This document shows positions 22,445 through 33,804 of a stretch of 64,000 bases of DNA, one piece after another (the stretch's first letter is position 1; the number at the start of each line of letters is the position of its first letter). The DNA comes from Clonostachys chloroleuca (taxonomy: Eukaryota > Ascomycota > Sordariomycetes > Hypocreales > Bionectriaceae). The stretch spans positions 23,064,001 through 23,128,000 of the forward strand of contig JBANAY010000003.1 in NCBI GenBank assembly GCA_037952775.1, written 5' to 3'. The notes under the pieces are model-generated. The model saw only the letters and a program-made list of their open reading frames with translations, made no database searches and was not told the origin of the DNA. Position numbers and translations under genes: made by a program.

Positions 22445-24782
22445 ATGAGCTCCGGCTCTGGCTTCCGCGACAAGAGAAGCCAACAGGCGTGCGTGCCGTG
22501 TCGGTACGTCAACCGCGTCACCAAAGGCCAAGACGTGAGCTGAAACTACTCGCAGTCGCAAGAAGAGCAAATGCCCGGCTGAGAAGCCGATATGCTCAGC
22601 CTGCCAACGGCTGAACCTGCGTTGCGAATACCGCGCCAGGGACCCGGTCACCAAACCGCCATCTTCCACCGCACAAGCTCCAGCAGGCGTCAAGTGAGCT
22701 GTCACTCTCCGTCATCCGTCAAACAAAGATGTTAATTCGTTTCTGCGATCTCCAGAAAGCCAGCCAAGGCGGTTCCTGATAGTAGATCCCAAGAGTTTAG
22801 GGTACAGCCCACGGCTCAGCAAAATGATACAGAGTATATCACATCTCTCCATAGTGCTAACATCTGGCTAATAATACTCACTAGCCAAGCATCTAGAGCA
22901 GGTTCTTCTCCATCAAGAACCCCAAATTCTTATCCCATCACTACATCACAGAAACAGCCGATGTCTTCGCACCAGGGCACCACCTCAAGGGCGCCTACAG
23001 GACTACCACAATCCACAGGACTAAGAGCGTCGAGCATCGAGTGAGCATCCACTGTACATCTTCGCATGTGTCCCATTTTACTGACTTCGTGAAGGGTCCC
23101 GCCAACAAAGGTACTGGATGATCTGATCCAGGTCTACCAATGGTCGGCGCACCTTCAGCCGATACCTCTTTTCCAATCCCAAGGCTTGAAGGAAGAACTT
23201 CTATCTTCGCCGCGCTATCTCCTCCATAGCTTCCTGGCCCTCACGTTGAGCCTAAAATCTCATGTCTACTACCCAGATAGCGCTATTGCGGTTGAACACT
23301 ACACCAGGTCAGCCGAGGCTATGACAAGGGTTCTGTCAGTCCAGGGAGTAGCAAGGCTGGAGGTCATCCAAGCGCTCTGCCTACAGACTTTGACGGCGCT
23401 TGCAGGTATGTTTCCAGGCCCTGTAATAATCCCTTCATCCAAATAGAGCATCCCACTAATTATTAAATGTAGCGTGCAAACCCAATGTGGCCTGGATGAC
23501 AATCGGAATTGCGTCCCGGCTAGTCTCTTGTCGCGCTCTACGATCTGATGAGAACTCCAATGATAAAGACCGCAGTCTCCGGTGTCGTTGGAGCGTCTTC
23601 TGCCTGGAGAAGATATTCTCACCACACATGAGCATACCAGCCAAGTACCTAGACGGCTTCGAATATCCCTCCAGTGCCCCCCTACCGCCACTCCTCACCT
23701 CTGCCGATGCCGGTGACAAAGTGGCCGGCCTTTACGACTCTGACGAAGCTGTCACGGACCTGGGGATCAATGCCTACTACATACAGATGATTTCCGTGTG
23801 GGGTGACGTCGCGACTTGGCTCCATGACATCAAGCTTGGGAACGATGAGATCCCTTGGCGGCCAGAGTCCGGCCATACCAAGCTCAGCACCCAATACTTC
23901 GAGTTCGAACGCCAGCTTCCTCATATGCATCTCCTCCGGAATGTCTCCTTCACTACGCGGACAGCTAGCGAGATCTTCGAACAGAGGGAGTACTGGACAT
24001 CATGGGTTCTCATGCAGATTCTGTTCCACGCCGTCCCCGCCACTATCAACCATCCTTTTATCCACTTAGTTGCCGTGCGTCGATCGACAAAAGGGCCTCA
24101 GTCCCACGCATTCCTACAGCAGACTGTGGACCTGGCAATCTTCCATTCCGCTTGGGTTTTTCGTATTCTTCAATGCAGTGAAGGGTTTGGCCTGGACATT
24201 ACCAGTCCTCTGGTCGGACACCTAGTTGCCATTTTGGCCATTGTGCCGTGTCTGTTTCGATTCGCCGTTGATGAGAAGGTCTCGAACCGAGCAGTGAAAG
24301 ACCTGAATTGGTGTCAAGACTATCTGGCTCGTGCTGCTCTAATTTGGCCGCACATGTCGCAAAAGGTATGAAAATAATGGACAGCCTTATTTGGACAATG
24401 CATAACTTGCTCACATTGCATGTAGCTCGATCTCCTACGAAACTTACAGCATATTGCCGATCATCAGAGAAGTAACCACGAAGGAGGCAACACAATCATG
24501 TTCCAGCCCTCCCTGGTCTGGGCTCTGCTAGATCCAGAGATTTGTCATATGAATACCTCCAATGAGGTACTGGACGAGTCCCCGGCTGCTCCTGAGGCTC
24601 GACTCCGTGTCACTACACGGTTCACTCACCCATTGACCGAAGCGCAGCAGGAGCAGCAGCCAGCTCCGAGCTCAAACTTCATCACGGATGAGGCTTTTTC
24701 ATTTGACCCAGACGAGCTTGAGCAGCTGTACCTGGATGATCTATTCTTTCATTCTAACCCTGATCCGTTCTTTGGTCTCTAG
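22445..24782 (+). CDS. Zn2Cys6 transcription factor with fungal-specific domain
   Basis: Exons 22445-22503, 22556-22693, 22756-23040, 23095-23405, 23473-24365 and 24426-24782; 680 residues. The zinc cluster, split by intron 1, reads CVPC, RRKKSK, C, PAEKPI, CSAC, QRLNLR, C, i.e. C-x2-C-x6-C-x6-C-x2-C-x6-C. A Ser/Pro-rich linker follows; 22840-22890 could be one more 51-nt intron, and either reading keeps frame. The fungal-specific domain spans about residues 230-550 with the WSVFCLEKIFS helix (the family's 'WW.yxlE' block). An acidic end (DEAFSFDPDELEQLYLDDLFF) looks like an activation domain. Location next to the FAD oxidase suggests it may control that gene; this is inference. Confidence 0.88.
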
Positions 24783-25003
24783 GAAGAGAAGATTTCGGAT
24801 CTAGTGGGAGGCGATGGAACGTTGGGAGAAAAATTCTGGCAACGAGCCATGGAGTGCCGTTGTTGTTGAGGTCGAAGTCAACATCTAATTCCAGACATGG
24901 TAATAATGAAAAACTATGCTTTATTAATTCCAAAATGTGGAGGGAGGCTACCCAACAGACTTCAATGCAGTAAGTGCTGTTGAAGAAGGAACATTCAAGC
25001 TCC

Positions 25004-26005
25004 TCAGACGTCGTTCAAGTTGAAATTATCCAACCCGGCCTCACCCTTGATAGTGTCCCAGATTCCATTGATGTCTTTCACCACTTCATCCGGGAGCGGC
25101 CCGCTCTTTAACCCGGTGAGTGTTTCCCGCAGCTGGTCCAGGGTCCTCGCACCAATTATAATTCCATCACCCAGTTCCGGCTTCAGGCCACTATGATACG
25201 AAACCCACCGATATGCTAGCTCGGCTTTCGGGAGACCACTTTTGGCGCTGATATCCTCCCATTTCTTTAATGCCGCCAGAAACGAGGGCTTGCTGTAAAG
25301 TGTAGAGTACATCTTTCCAATGGGGGTGTCAATATTGAACCTTCCAGCCCCCTCCTCGATGTCCTTTGCCGTCTTGGTCAAGAAACCGCCGCCCAGGGGG
25401 AGTAGGCGTTGAAAGAGATGCCGTGCTTGCGCAGGGTAGGGAACAGCTCTTCTTCTTGCCTTCGGGCTATGGCAGAATAATTGCCTTGGTAGACCGTTGG
25501 TACGACGAAGCCATTCGCCTTGGCCACGCGGATCACGTCCTCGACCTCGCTAGCCAGGAAATTAGACAGACCGAAGTGCTCGAAACGACCCTGCTTGTAT
25601 AATTCGTTGATGCCTTCCAGGGTCTGCTCCAGCGGTGTCTTCCGATCAGGGGCATGTATATAGTAAACATCGACCTAGAGGTCATATTAGATTGATCAGC
25701 ATCATTTCCTCGCGAGGACGGCATACCTTGTCCGTCTTCAGCAGACCGAAGCTGATGTCGGCGACCGCGAGCACGTTCTCCTTGGTCGCGTTGGTGGTCA
25801 AACCGCCCGGATGCTTGGTGTCGATCTTGAACTTGGTTGCTACGCCTCGCTCTCCGATGAGTTCCTCGCTTTTCAGGTAGATGCGAGCGGAATCGATCTT
25901 GTCGACGCCAAACTCTTGGAGGACCTCGGCCACTTTTGGTCCGTCTGTCTCGCTGCGCCAACTGCCTGCAGAGCCAGCGCCGTAGATGACACGGAGACCT
26001 GGCAT
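25004..26005 (-). CDS. Aldo-keto reductase (AKR7/aflatoxin-aldehyde-reductase-like), frameshifted in this sequence
   Basis: Exons 26005-25727 and 25674-25004, intron donor GTATGC and acceptor CTCTAG. The spliced length is 950 nt, one base short of 317 codons. The tetrad is visible: Asp and Tyr in KIDSARIYLKSEE, Lys in VATKFKID and His in VDVYYIHAPDR. The YQGNYSAI and NAYSP landmarks of the barrel follow. After NAYSP the frame runs into a stop (WAAVS), while the next frame continues without gap as GGGFLTKTAKDIEEG to the normal C-terminus. One missing C in the run opposite plus-strand G 25397-25401 explains it. An intact enzyme would reduce aldehydes with NADPH. The gene is convergent with the Zn2Cys6 regulator, with stops 220 bp apart. 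Confidence 0.85.
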
Positions 26006-26827
26006 TGTTTTGGTGAGGATGATGATACGCTATGGTTAAGAGGCGATCTCTTCAGAAAACCAAATGGAATGATCGGGTTTTATTCAATTTACCCAGGCCA
26101 ATGTCAGTACGTGTGACTGGTATTGGTGTAAAGAGGAGCGACAGTAAATTGCTCAAGAATGAGTCAACGTGAAAGCGGCTCCAGATTTTAGATGACGCCT
26201 TCCGGCCTACATGCAGGTGATCGGTTGAAGCTGCAGATTGGTAATCAGGTGCTGTATCATGGCCGGATATAAGGCACGCAGTAGATTTGCAATGACTCGA
26301 TCAGACAACCTCAGATAAGAGGAGTGACGGCACCAATGACGAACGAGGGAGTGACATATCAGGTTTTGTCATGGATCCATCAACCGGCTGTTTTGCCGAA
26401 GGCTCTTCGTTGCTCCAAGCAGCTTGTCTGGTATAATGTCCCTCTAACAACGCCCACGGAGGTCTTGAGCCGATCGACTCATCTGTAAAGGGCACCACTG
26501 CCGTTTCGAAAATGTGTTTATTATTTGAGATAGGCAGAGGTAGCCGAAAATAAGTTCGAGGGCAAAGAATTGTCACATCAGTGGTGAAACAAAGCATTTC
26601 CAACGTCTGCTCGCTAGTTCTTCTGTACCATTTAGTCAATAATAATCTCCGGCTTGCTGAACAGAGTGCTGGAGACGTTAAGGTGCAATATTTACTTCCA
26701 AAGTCTTAGGTTTCATGCAACGATACAAAGAGGATCAGCCTAGTCATCAAGGACAGGATGTGAAAAGCTCGGGGCAGGGGGATAATTAATATCTAGGTTC
26801 GTCATTCGTATCTAAGGTATGTCATTA
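26006..26827. other. Intergenic, aldo-keto reductase promoter side
   Basis: Holds the upstream region of the reductase and the 3' flank of the phosphate permease, both on the minus strand. No motif is identified. Confidence 0.5.
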
Positions 26828-28796
26828 TTAATTATTATCCCATCTCGGGGCATTGATAATCAGCGACATGAGAGACCCGCTCATAAATGCCGTACAAGGC
26901 AGTGTGATGATCCAACCGCCATATATCCACGCGACCAGGCGCAGGTTGATACATCGCCAATCACCATTGGCAAGTCCGACGCCGACCAGAGCGCCGGCGA
27001 TACATTGAGTCTGAAGAAACACGCATCAGTATCATCCAAAACGCAAGGTGTGCTCCAAAAGAAGAGGGTCACTTACAGTAGACACAGGCAACGACAGCCG
27101 CGTTGCAATAAGAATCGTCATCGCGCTCGCGAGCTCCATGCAGAAACCGCGGCTCGGCGATATCAGCGTCAGCCGGTTCCCCATGTTCCTCATCACATGG
27201 TACCCGTACGTCAACAAACCGATCACGATACCGCAACCCCCCATAGCCAGGATCCAGAGCGGTACGCCCACCTGGCTGGGGATCTCCCCCGTGCTCCAGA
27301 CATGGTACGCCGATGTGAACGGTCCAATCGAGTTGCTGACGTCGTTGGCGCCATGGATGAAGCTGGCCGTCGCGGCCGTGAGGATCTGCAGCGCCGAGTA
27401 CATGTACTCTGCCCTGTTGTCGTAGTGCGCGGCGCGGGCATGCATGTCGTCGAGGTTCCAGGACAGGACGGCGTTGCGCTTCTGCATCATGACGACATCC
27501 TTTTCCAGACCACGCAGCAGGACTCGGTTGACGTACCAGATAAGGACGTGGACGGTGTACCAGGGACCCGGAGGCTTCGGGGGGATCAACTCCTCGTTGA
27601 CCGTTCCCGCTCCATCTCGTTCGTCGTCGCGGGCTACCGGTGGGGGCTCTGTGATACTGATCGCCGGTGGTGGAAGGATCTGTATCTCGTCATTGTTGTC
27701 GTCCTTGTCCAAAGTCGAAGGCAAGTTGGGCGAGTTCTGGACCGACTGCATCAAGGTCTCTGACCGCCGGATCTGGTTCAACTCGTCACGGGTCAAGTGA
27801 CCACGGTAATAGTTCTTGACGTTCCCCCTCGAGATATTAGGCGGCGTAGGTGGCGGAGGGGGTCGTTTTAACAGCCAGGGCCCTTGCCAGACATCCCACC
27901 AGCGGAGCTGCCAATCCTCCATCATGATCTTGCGCCAGATAAAAGGAAGTACAAAGAAGACCTCTAGAAGTGTGGCGCCTCCACCAGTGATGAACACGGC
28001 CATGATAACCTGCTCGGTGGTCAAATCAACTCTGGTCTGCACACCCTTCCAGGCAAGAAGCACTGGTTTTGAAAAGTCAGTGTATCTCCCCCAAGACCCA
28101 TCGAATCAAACCGAGGTTATCGGACTACTTACTGGTCAACAGGCCCACTGTGATGAAGGTGTACACCGGGATAGAATAGAAGGCCTTGCGTGGAGCGTTG
28201 TGTTTCGTAAGGATAAAGTATTTGGTAAAGAGAAACAGAGCCGCCCCTAGGCAGCCCGAGATACCCGGCGCAACAAACCATGCGGCAAAGACCTGAGAAG
28301 CACCATTGATCGACCAGTCGACCTTTGTGATTCCAACCGAAGCCGTGGCGGCGCCGACGAGACCACCAACAAGGGAATGTGTCGTCGAGACAGGGAGCCC
28401 CTGCCTCGTCGCAAAAGTCAGGAAAATAGCCGAGGCTATGATCGTGCAAGTCATGGCGAGAAGCAGAACGCTGGGTTCCTGCTCGTATAGCTTGGGGTCG
28501 ACGATCTTCAAACGGATAGTGTCTGTGACTCGAGAGCCGACGGCCAAGGATCCGCTAAACTCCATCACCGCCGCGATGGCCATGGCTTGCTTCATGGTGA
28601 GCGACCGGGATGAGACCGACGTTGAAAAGGAATTGGCGACATCATTGGCACCTTGCAAGGAGAGGAGGGTCAGTATGTTGTGTCAGTCTACATAGAATTT
28701 TGCGCCTAGCTCCAACGTACCGATGTTCCAAGCATCAAGGAAAGAAAAGCAGGTACAAATCGCGAACAGATAGGTATATTTAGAGAGTTGCGCCAT
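26828..28796 (-). CDS. PHO4-family inorganic phosphate permease (Na+/H+:Pi symporter)
   Basis: Exons 28796-28721, 28651-28133, 28062-27077 and 27010-26828; 587 residues. Both halves of the inverted repeat carry the family signature: GANDVANSFSTSVSS near residue 26 and GANDVSNSIGPFTSAY in the second half. GLPVSTTHSLVGGLVGA and LSLPVSTTQCIAGALVGVG are the paired partner motifs. About a dozen hydrophobic segments flank a large Pro-rich cytoplasmic loop (PPPPPTPPNISRG). Length fits PHO89/Neurospora pho-4 transporters of the plasma membrane. In fungi such genes are induced by phosphate starvation through CACGTG-binding bHLH factors. Two CACGTG sites occur far upstream (29881, 30710), with unproven relevance. 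Confidence 0.94.
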
Positions 28797-31164
28797 GTTA
28801 TTCGATGTTTCCGGGCAACCAGCCGCAGCTGGCTCAGGTGTGGTCAGTCGTCAACAAATAGATATTGATACTGGCGATGATGTAAGGTTTCCATTTAGTG
28901 CTCCTCGGCGGCACAGATTAGGTCACTGGGCAGCCCGCACAAGGGGATACCCAGCCAATAGATGACTGGAAAGGAGAGTGGTTACGGGCAGATATTAGGG
29001 CGCGCTGGGCGAGGACCGCAGGAGATCAGAGACGCGTCGGAGGAGGGGTGATGAAGGCTGACGATGATGCAGACGTTCAAATGGAAGAGCTGGAAAGCTT
29101 GCCGCAGGAACGCCTAGCTTAAAGTACGAGGATGGATGGGGCCAAGTCGCCATCCCTGCTAGCTGGATTCTTCAACATGCTCGAACGGCGAGCTTTAAGT
29201 GGACGCCCACTACCCGGATCGATTCGTGATCGGTAGATACCGATAGAATGGCGCCGGGCACGTTTGGGGCTCTCGACCGTCGAGCTATCACTTTTCTTGG
29301 TTCATTGTATGCATTTAGAGTATGTCGACCCCTGAGCTGTTGGTGAGCACTTCGCTCACACGAGGCTGTTCCTTGCCCACACATCATCACATGAGATGGC
29401 CAGGCAGAATGCACACTTTGGGGGCCACCAATCCTACTGCCTGAGGGCAAAGTGCAGCTTGCCATTATTCAATCCATACACGGCGTTGGTGCCTACAATG
29501 GCGCACTCTATGATCCATCTGGCGCGCAGAGCTAGCCCAAGTCGACCTCGGATGCGAAAGGAAGAACTCGCAATCAACGGGCCCGAGAGGCCTCTTGACG
29601 TGAAGAATGACTGGTGGGAAGCCAAGATATTCAACAGTGGCTGCTCCCTCTAGTGTCACAAAATTGGCAGACATGCGGCTTCGCTTAGTCGGTCCCTGGA
29701 CAGAGCTGAACCGGCGGCATCCAATGGCAGCCGGAGATCGGCGCACGAGCAACACTGATGCTTGCTCGTTAGTGTATCGGTTTCGGTAAACCACCGGACT
29801 CCGCCACTCCCAGGTTCTCTTGTCCGATCCCATCCACCCGCTATAACGTGATGAACATGGCCTGTATGGGCAACTTGGCTCACGTGTGGAGAGACCTATC
29901 GTCTGGTTGGTACCCAACGGCCACTCCAAGAATCACCATGTAGCCCCAATCGGACTGGGGCGGTTCACTCGTGATCTCCAAATCAATGGTTTGATGGCCC
30001 ACAGCCGCCGAATCCCGATTATTAACCTTCGAACCCCTGAAGTCGATGAGACTCCCCCACTGGAGTCCCCATGCTCGTGCTGCTCTCTGGCCTGGGTGTA
30101 AGCTAGGGAGGTCGGGACCCAGGCGGGATGCCATCACCAGACGATGGACAGCCACAGGCCATGTGTTTCCGCTCTCTCGCGAGGAGCAGTCTCTCGCTTG
30201 GAGTCTCGACCATCGGTGGCTTGATGCTTATTTCCCTCATCCATCTCCAACCGGCTTTCGTGCTGGATGGCGAATAGCGCCAGGTGAGATGTGATGGGTG
30301 CCTCCCCTTGCAACCAACGGATTTGGCAGGTCCCAACTAGTGAATGTCACAATATCACTTGTGCGTAATATAATGCGAGAGAAAAACAAGAATGAGTGCC
30401 AAGCCTTGGCGTGATCGTAGTTCACAATAAGAAAGACAGCCCATATTATGCTTATTTTTTCGATCCTCTTCCACAGCCTGGTTGTAGTGTCCAGAGCGCC
30501 GATCGGTCTCCCCAAAGAGGATGGAGGTAACATAGCTCGCATAGGTCCCGCAATATCCCATGGGTAGCTAAATTTTTTGAGGTGTTCTAGGGTTTTTAAA
30601 GCATTAGAAGCAGTGGGGTGAAAGAGAGAGGCGAAGCGATCGAGCCACACCATCGAGCTTGACGTCGGCCTGCTCCAAGCACCAACATGGACTACTCAAC
30701 ATCTGTGTCCACGTGCTTGATATCTGAGGAATTAATATCTAGCCGAGAAACCAGTTCACGAGATCACCCTCCTCAAACGCTAGATCACAGCCATTACGGG
30801 GCCTTTACCAATAGTACACACCGTCACACAATTGCATGTGAGGTGAGGCAGAAAAGAAGCTGGGTTGAATTTGAGCCCAAACATTCTTGGGGACCACATG
30901 CGACTCGGCCAGCTTCGTCCAGTTGTATTAAAAGAACAAGAAGAAGAAAAAGGCCAGGAGTGTTCGCGGAAGCTGAATAGGACACAGTTGTATATGTCGA
31001 TATCCATGGGCAGTAGACTTAGTTATATGCAAATCTACCAAACACCAGATCACACGTCTCCAGAACACCATCTTCACCCAACGCTATTCAATGCTATGCT
31101 ATGCCATGTACTATGCCACATGCAGGCAACAACTGACACCCACCCATACCAACCCAAGAACCGT
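28797..31164. other. Intergenic, 2.4 kb, with two CACGTG boxes
   Basis: This long spacer lies upstream of the phosphate permease and holds the 3' flank of the TAP-like hydrolase. CACGTG occurs at 29881-29886 and 30710-30715. Several open frames exist on both strands but none shows a protein-family pattern. Confidence 0.5.
29881..29886. promoter_or_regulatory. CACGTG box upstream of the phosphate permease
   Basis: This palindromic E-box matches the site of Pho4/NUC-1-type bHLH factors. It is about 1.1 kb from the permease ATG. A second copy is at 30710-30715. The motif is short enough to arise by chance. Confidence 0.3.
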
Positions 31165-33219
31165 CTAAGAACGTAAGCCAAATGGATCTGCCAAATCCAC
31201 CATCGTCTCCCAGAGCCTAGTCTCCTCGGGCGACGAAAATGTACACTCAGCCCTGCCGGACTCGCTCCCCTTGTTGCAACCAATGAACGGCCTCACAGCG
31301 GGCTCGCAAACCGCCCCCTCGTGCGGCAGCTCTCCCGTCTGGAAGTACTCACGCACCACCTGGGCGGTACACAGCGACGGGATCGAGTGCGAGCAGTGGC
31401 CTTGCGAGTCCTGCTGCAGAACGACGCTGCCCGGGAACAGGGTCGACACACGCCGTGCGTTCCGTATCGGCGTCACCGTGTCGTGGGTGTTGCCGATGAT
31501 GAGGAGCGGGTGCGAGGTGTTCGCCCACTCCTGCGTTCTAAAGTCCAGGCTGGGCCTCCACGCCGGCTGGCTGGTGTATCCCAGGCAAGCAAGCTTATTG
31601 CGTGCCCAGCTGCGGCTGATCCATCGGCCCTGAGCGTGCAGAATCGCCACGAATTTGTGGAACTCTTCGCGGGTCAGGTTCGTTGGGCCGCCACTGTCCA
31701 TGCACGAGATAGCCTGGAAGGGACCGAATCCGGAGACGTATGGAGCTGGGCCAGTCGCGAAGGGGTTCAGGATGGCCTGTTTCTGGGATACGATTTCCAC
31801 AAGAGCTGGGGATGATGTGTTCCTTGACTCGACGGCGAAAAGTATCTCGAATAGCTTTTCCGCCATGGCGAAGGGGAAGTACATTCCAGAGAGCAGGTTG
31901 AGGTGTAGATCGCCATAAGTAACAATGGCGGGACCTGAACTGACGCCATCCAGTGATGGAGCCACCGGGATAGCGATGGGATTCTGCTCCAGGGTGGCGA
32001 GAATAGACGTGAATCGTGCCTCTATATCTGCAGGGGATGTGCCAGTGTAGAGAGGGCATTCGTCTGGGCCGGCTTGGAAACAGTATTCGCAGTGCTTCGA
32101 GACTATCATGTCAGAATCCTGCAGTTGAGTGAGCCAGGCACCTGCGTAATGGTCCGCTGGATCAACTACTCCATCAATAACGAGACGGCCAATCCGATCT
32201 GGATGCATTGCTGCAAAGGTTGAGCCAATAATTGTACCATAACTCATGCCCCAATACTGTATCAACTCCTTGCCTGGCCTGTACGCAGTGCGCTCTATAA
32301 TGCTGCGTGTTGTCTCTTGGCCAACCGGCTTCGCAGCGGAGAGCAGTTTTGTGGCCTCTAGTTCCCTCCATTTCCCGTGCTGCTCTACGATCTGCAACAT
32401 GTCTTCTACAGTCTGCGCAGTGTTGAGGTAGCGCAGTATGCCGTGATCGCCTTCCCCATACGAACAACTTGCACCCAACGCCTCCGCCTTGGCCCATTCC
32501 ATTCCGATAGTGGTCTCACTATGCCAAAGAAGGCCATAGTCAGGCAGACCTAGGAGCCAAGCCTGCTGGTTGAAGGCATCTATGAAACATTTCAAAGAAG
32601 GCGTGGTGTTGTTCACCCCTCTTGGGTCAAAGGACAGAATATCAAAGTATTTGCCACTCGTTAAGCCGGATTCAGGGGAGTCCGGCTCCAGAGAGTTATC
32701 GAGAATACTCTGCAGGCTCTTCCCATCTCCCAGAGTCTGAAAGACTCCCGACTCGCCGGGGCCGCCGGGGTTCAGCAGAATCGGCCCTCCATATCGTGGG
32801 TCGGTCACGGGGACCTTAGCGGGGAGCTTGATGACCGCGATAGCCGCGCGAGGGCCGTTCTCTCTTTGCTCTGCCGTGGCATTCCAGTTCAAAGGTACGG
32901 AAAGACGAGCGCACTGGAACGAAGAGAAACACGGCACAAAGTCGAATGATTCTTGCGGCGTGATGCTCTCCCAGCTGAAGTCCGCTTTAACGCCGATAGG
33001 TTCGTCAAAATGCAATACATTGCTGCCCACGAAGCGGTGGTTCTGGGACAGAGAAACAAATATACATATTGATATCAATACCGACAAAAATCTGAAGGAT
33101 ATTCGCCTCCTCTGGATGTTCCGTGGTGGGTTTGGAACAGAAGAGTCCTTCGGCGGTAACAACGAGTACCCCTGTTTGGACATGGCTGGGCGGACACAGC
33201 ACAGCAGCTCCTTAGCCAC
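31165..33219 (-). CDS. TAP-like alpha/beta hydrolase (tripeptidyl-aminopeptidase type, S33), membrane-anchored
   Basis: Single exon, 684 residues from 33219 (672 from the in-frame ATG at 33183). A basic N-terminus (NIQRRR) precedes a hydrophobic helix (FLSVLISICIFVSLS), which looks like a type II anchor or uncleaved signal. The hydrolase core has ILLNPGGPGESG (oxyanion loop), DILSFDPRGVNNTTP, the nucleophile elbow GMSYGT near residue 325, and a C-terminal TAP-like region with IGNTHDTVTPIRNAR (Asp) and QGHCSHS (His). Cysteines are frequent, consistent with secretion. It likely removes N-terminal peptides or hydrolyses esters outside the cell or in a secretory compartment; the substrate is unknown. 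A CACGTG box lies at 33369-33374 upstream. Confidence 0.88.
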   Translation of the reverse strand: MAKELLCCVRPAMSKQGYSLLPPKDSSVPNPPRNIQRRRISFRFLSVLISICIFVSLSQNHRFVGSNVLHFDEPIGVKADFSWESITPQESFDFVPCFSSFQCARLSVPLNWNATAEQRENGPRAAIAVIKLPAKVPVTDPRYGGPILLNPGGPGESGVFQTLGDGKSLQSILDNSLEPDSPESGLTSGKYFDILSFDPRGVNNTTPSLKCFIDAFNQQAWLLGLPDYGLLWHSETTIGMEWAKAEALGASCSYGEGDHGILRYLNTAQTVEDMLQIVEQHGKWRELEATKLLSAAKPVGQETTRSIIERTAYRPGKELIQYWGMSYGTIIGSTFAAMHPDRIGRLVIDGVVDPADHYAGAWLTQLQDSDMIVSKHCEYCFQAGPDECPLYTGTSPADIEARFTSILATLEQNPIAIPVAPSLDGVSSGPAIVTYGDLHLNLLSGMYFPFAMAEKLFEILFAVESRNTSSPALVEIVSQKQAILNPFATGPAPYVSGFGPFQAISCMDSGGPTNLTREEFHKFVAILHAQGRWISRSWARNKLACLGYTSQPAWRPSLDFRTQEWANTSHPLLIIGNTHDTVTPIRNARRVSTLFPGSVVLQQDSQGHCSHSIPSLCTAQVVREYFQTGELPHEGAVCEPAVRPFIGCNKGSESGRAECTFSSPEETRLWETMVDLADPFGLRS

Positions 33220-33804
33220 CGGATGCCGAGATCAAACCAGGGATCAAATGAAGTAGTCTCCGGTTCTAGGCAGGCGGAGTCTCAACTTCCAAGGCAGAGC
33301 CGGGGAAAAAGTGTCTCCTACTCTCTCAGCTCGGTTTTATCTCGCTCATAGTGATCAGCCGTTCACCCCACGTGAGCGATAATTCTTGGTGAGATTCCAG
33401 CTCCTACCCTCCCCATTACAAGGTCATGTGCAGCATCCCACTGATTGATAAAAGAAAGGATTGATTAGAAAATTAGGTGTGATTGGCGGGAAGGGCAAAA
33501 AATCCTCGCGCGCGGACCCAGTCGTATGCAGGGAGCAAGCAGGCACGCGCGAATTGTTGCCATGGCCGGGTGAAGAGAAAAGAATACACCACAAAAGCGA
33601 ATATTAACAAGGCTGCCTTCTTGAACTGAAATGTAACAAAGACCTCGACCGGCACCGAACTAATATCCTTCCCCCCTCAACACGACAGGTCCAGTAAATG
33701 ATAGTGGCGCTTCTAGGCCAAGATTGATTTTTCCGCTACCTCAGACTCTTGCCCTGTACAAGGCCGATGATCCAGACTCTAGGCAAAATCGTCCCTCGTG
33801 TACC
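33220..33804. other. Intergenic
   Basis: Promoter side of the TAP-like hydrolase and 3' flank of the thioesterase-like gene. Nothing else is seen. Confidence 0.5.

Noticed and set aside
29465..29929. 154-codon open frame on the minus strand
   Set aside because: No protein-family pattern; low likelihood as a gene in a spacer region.
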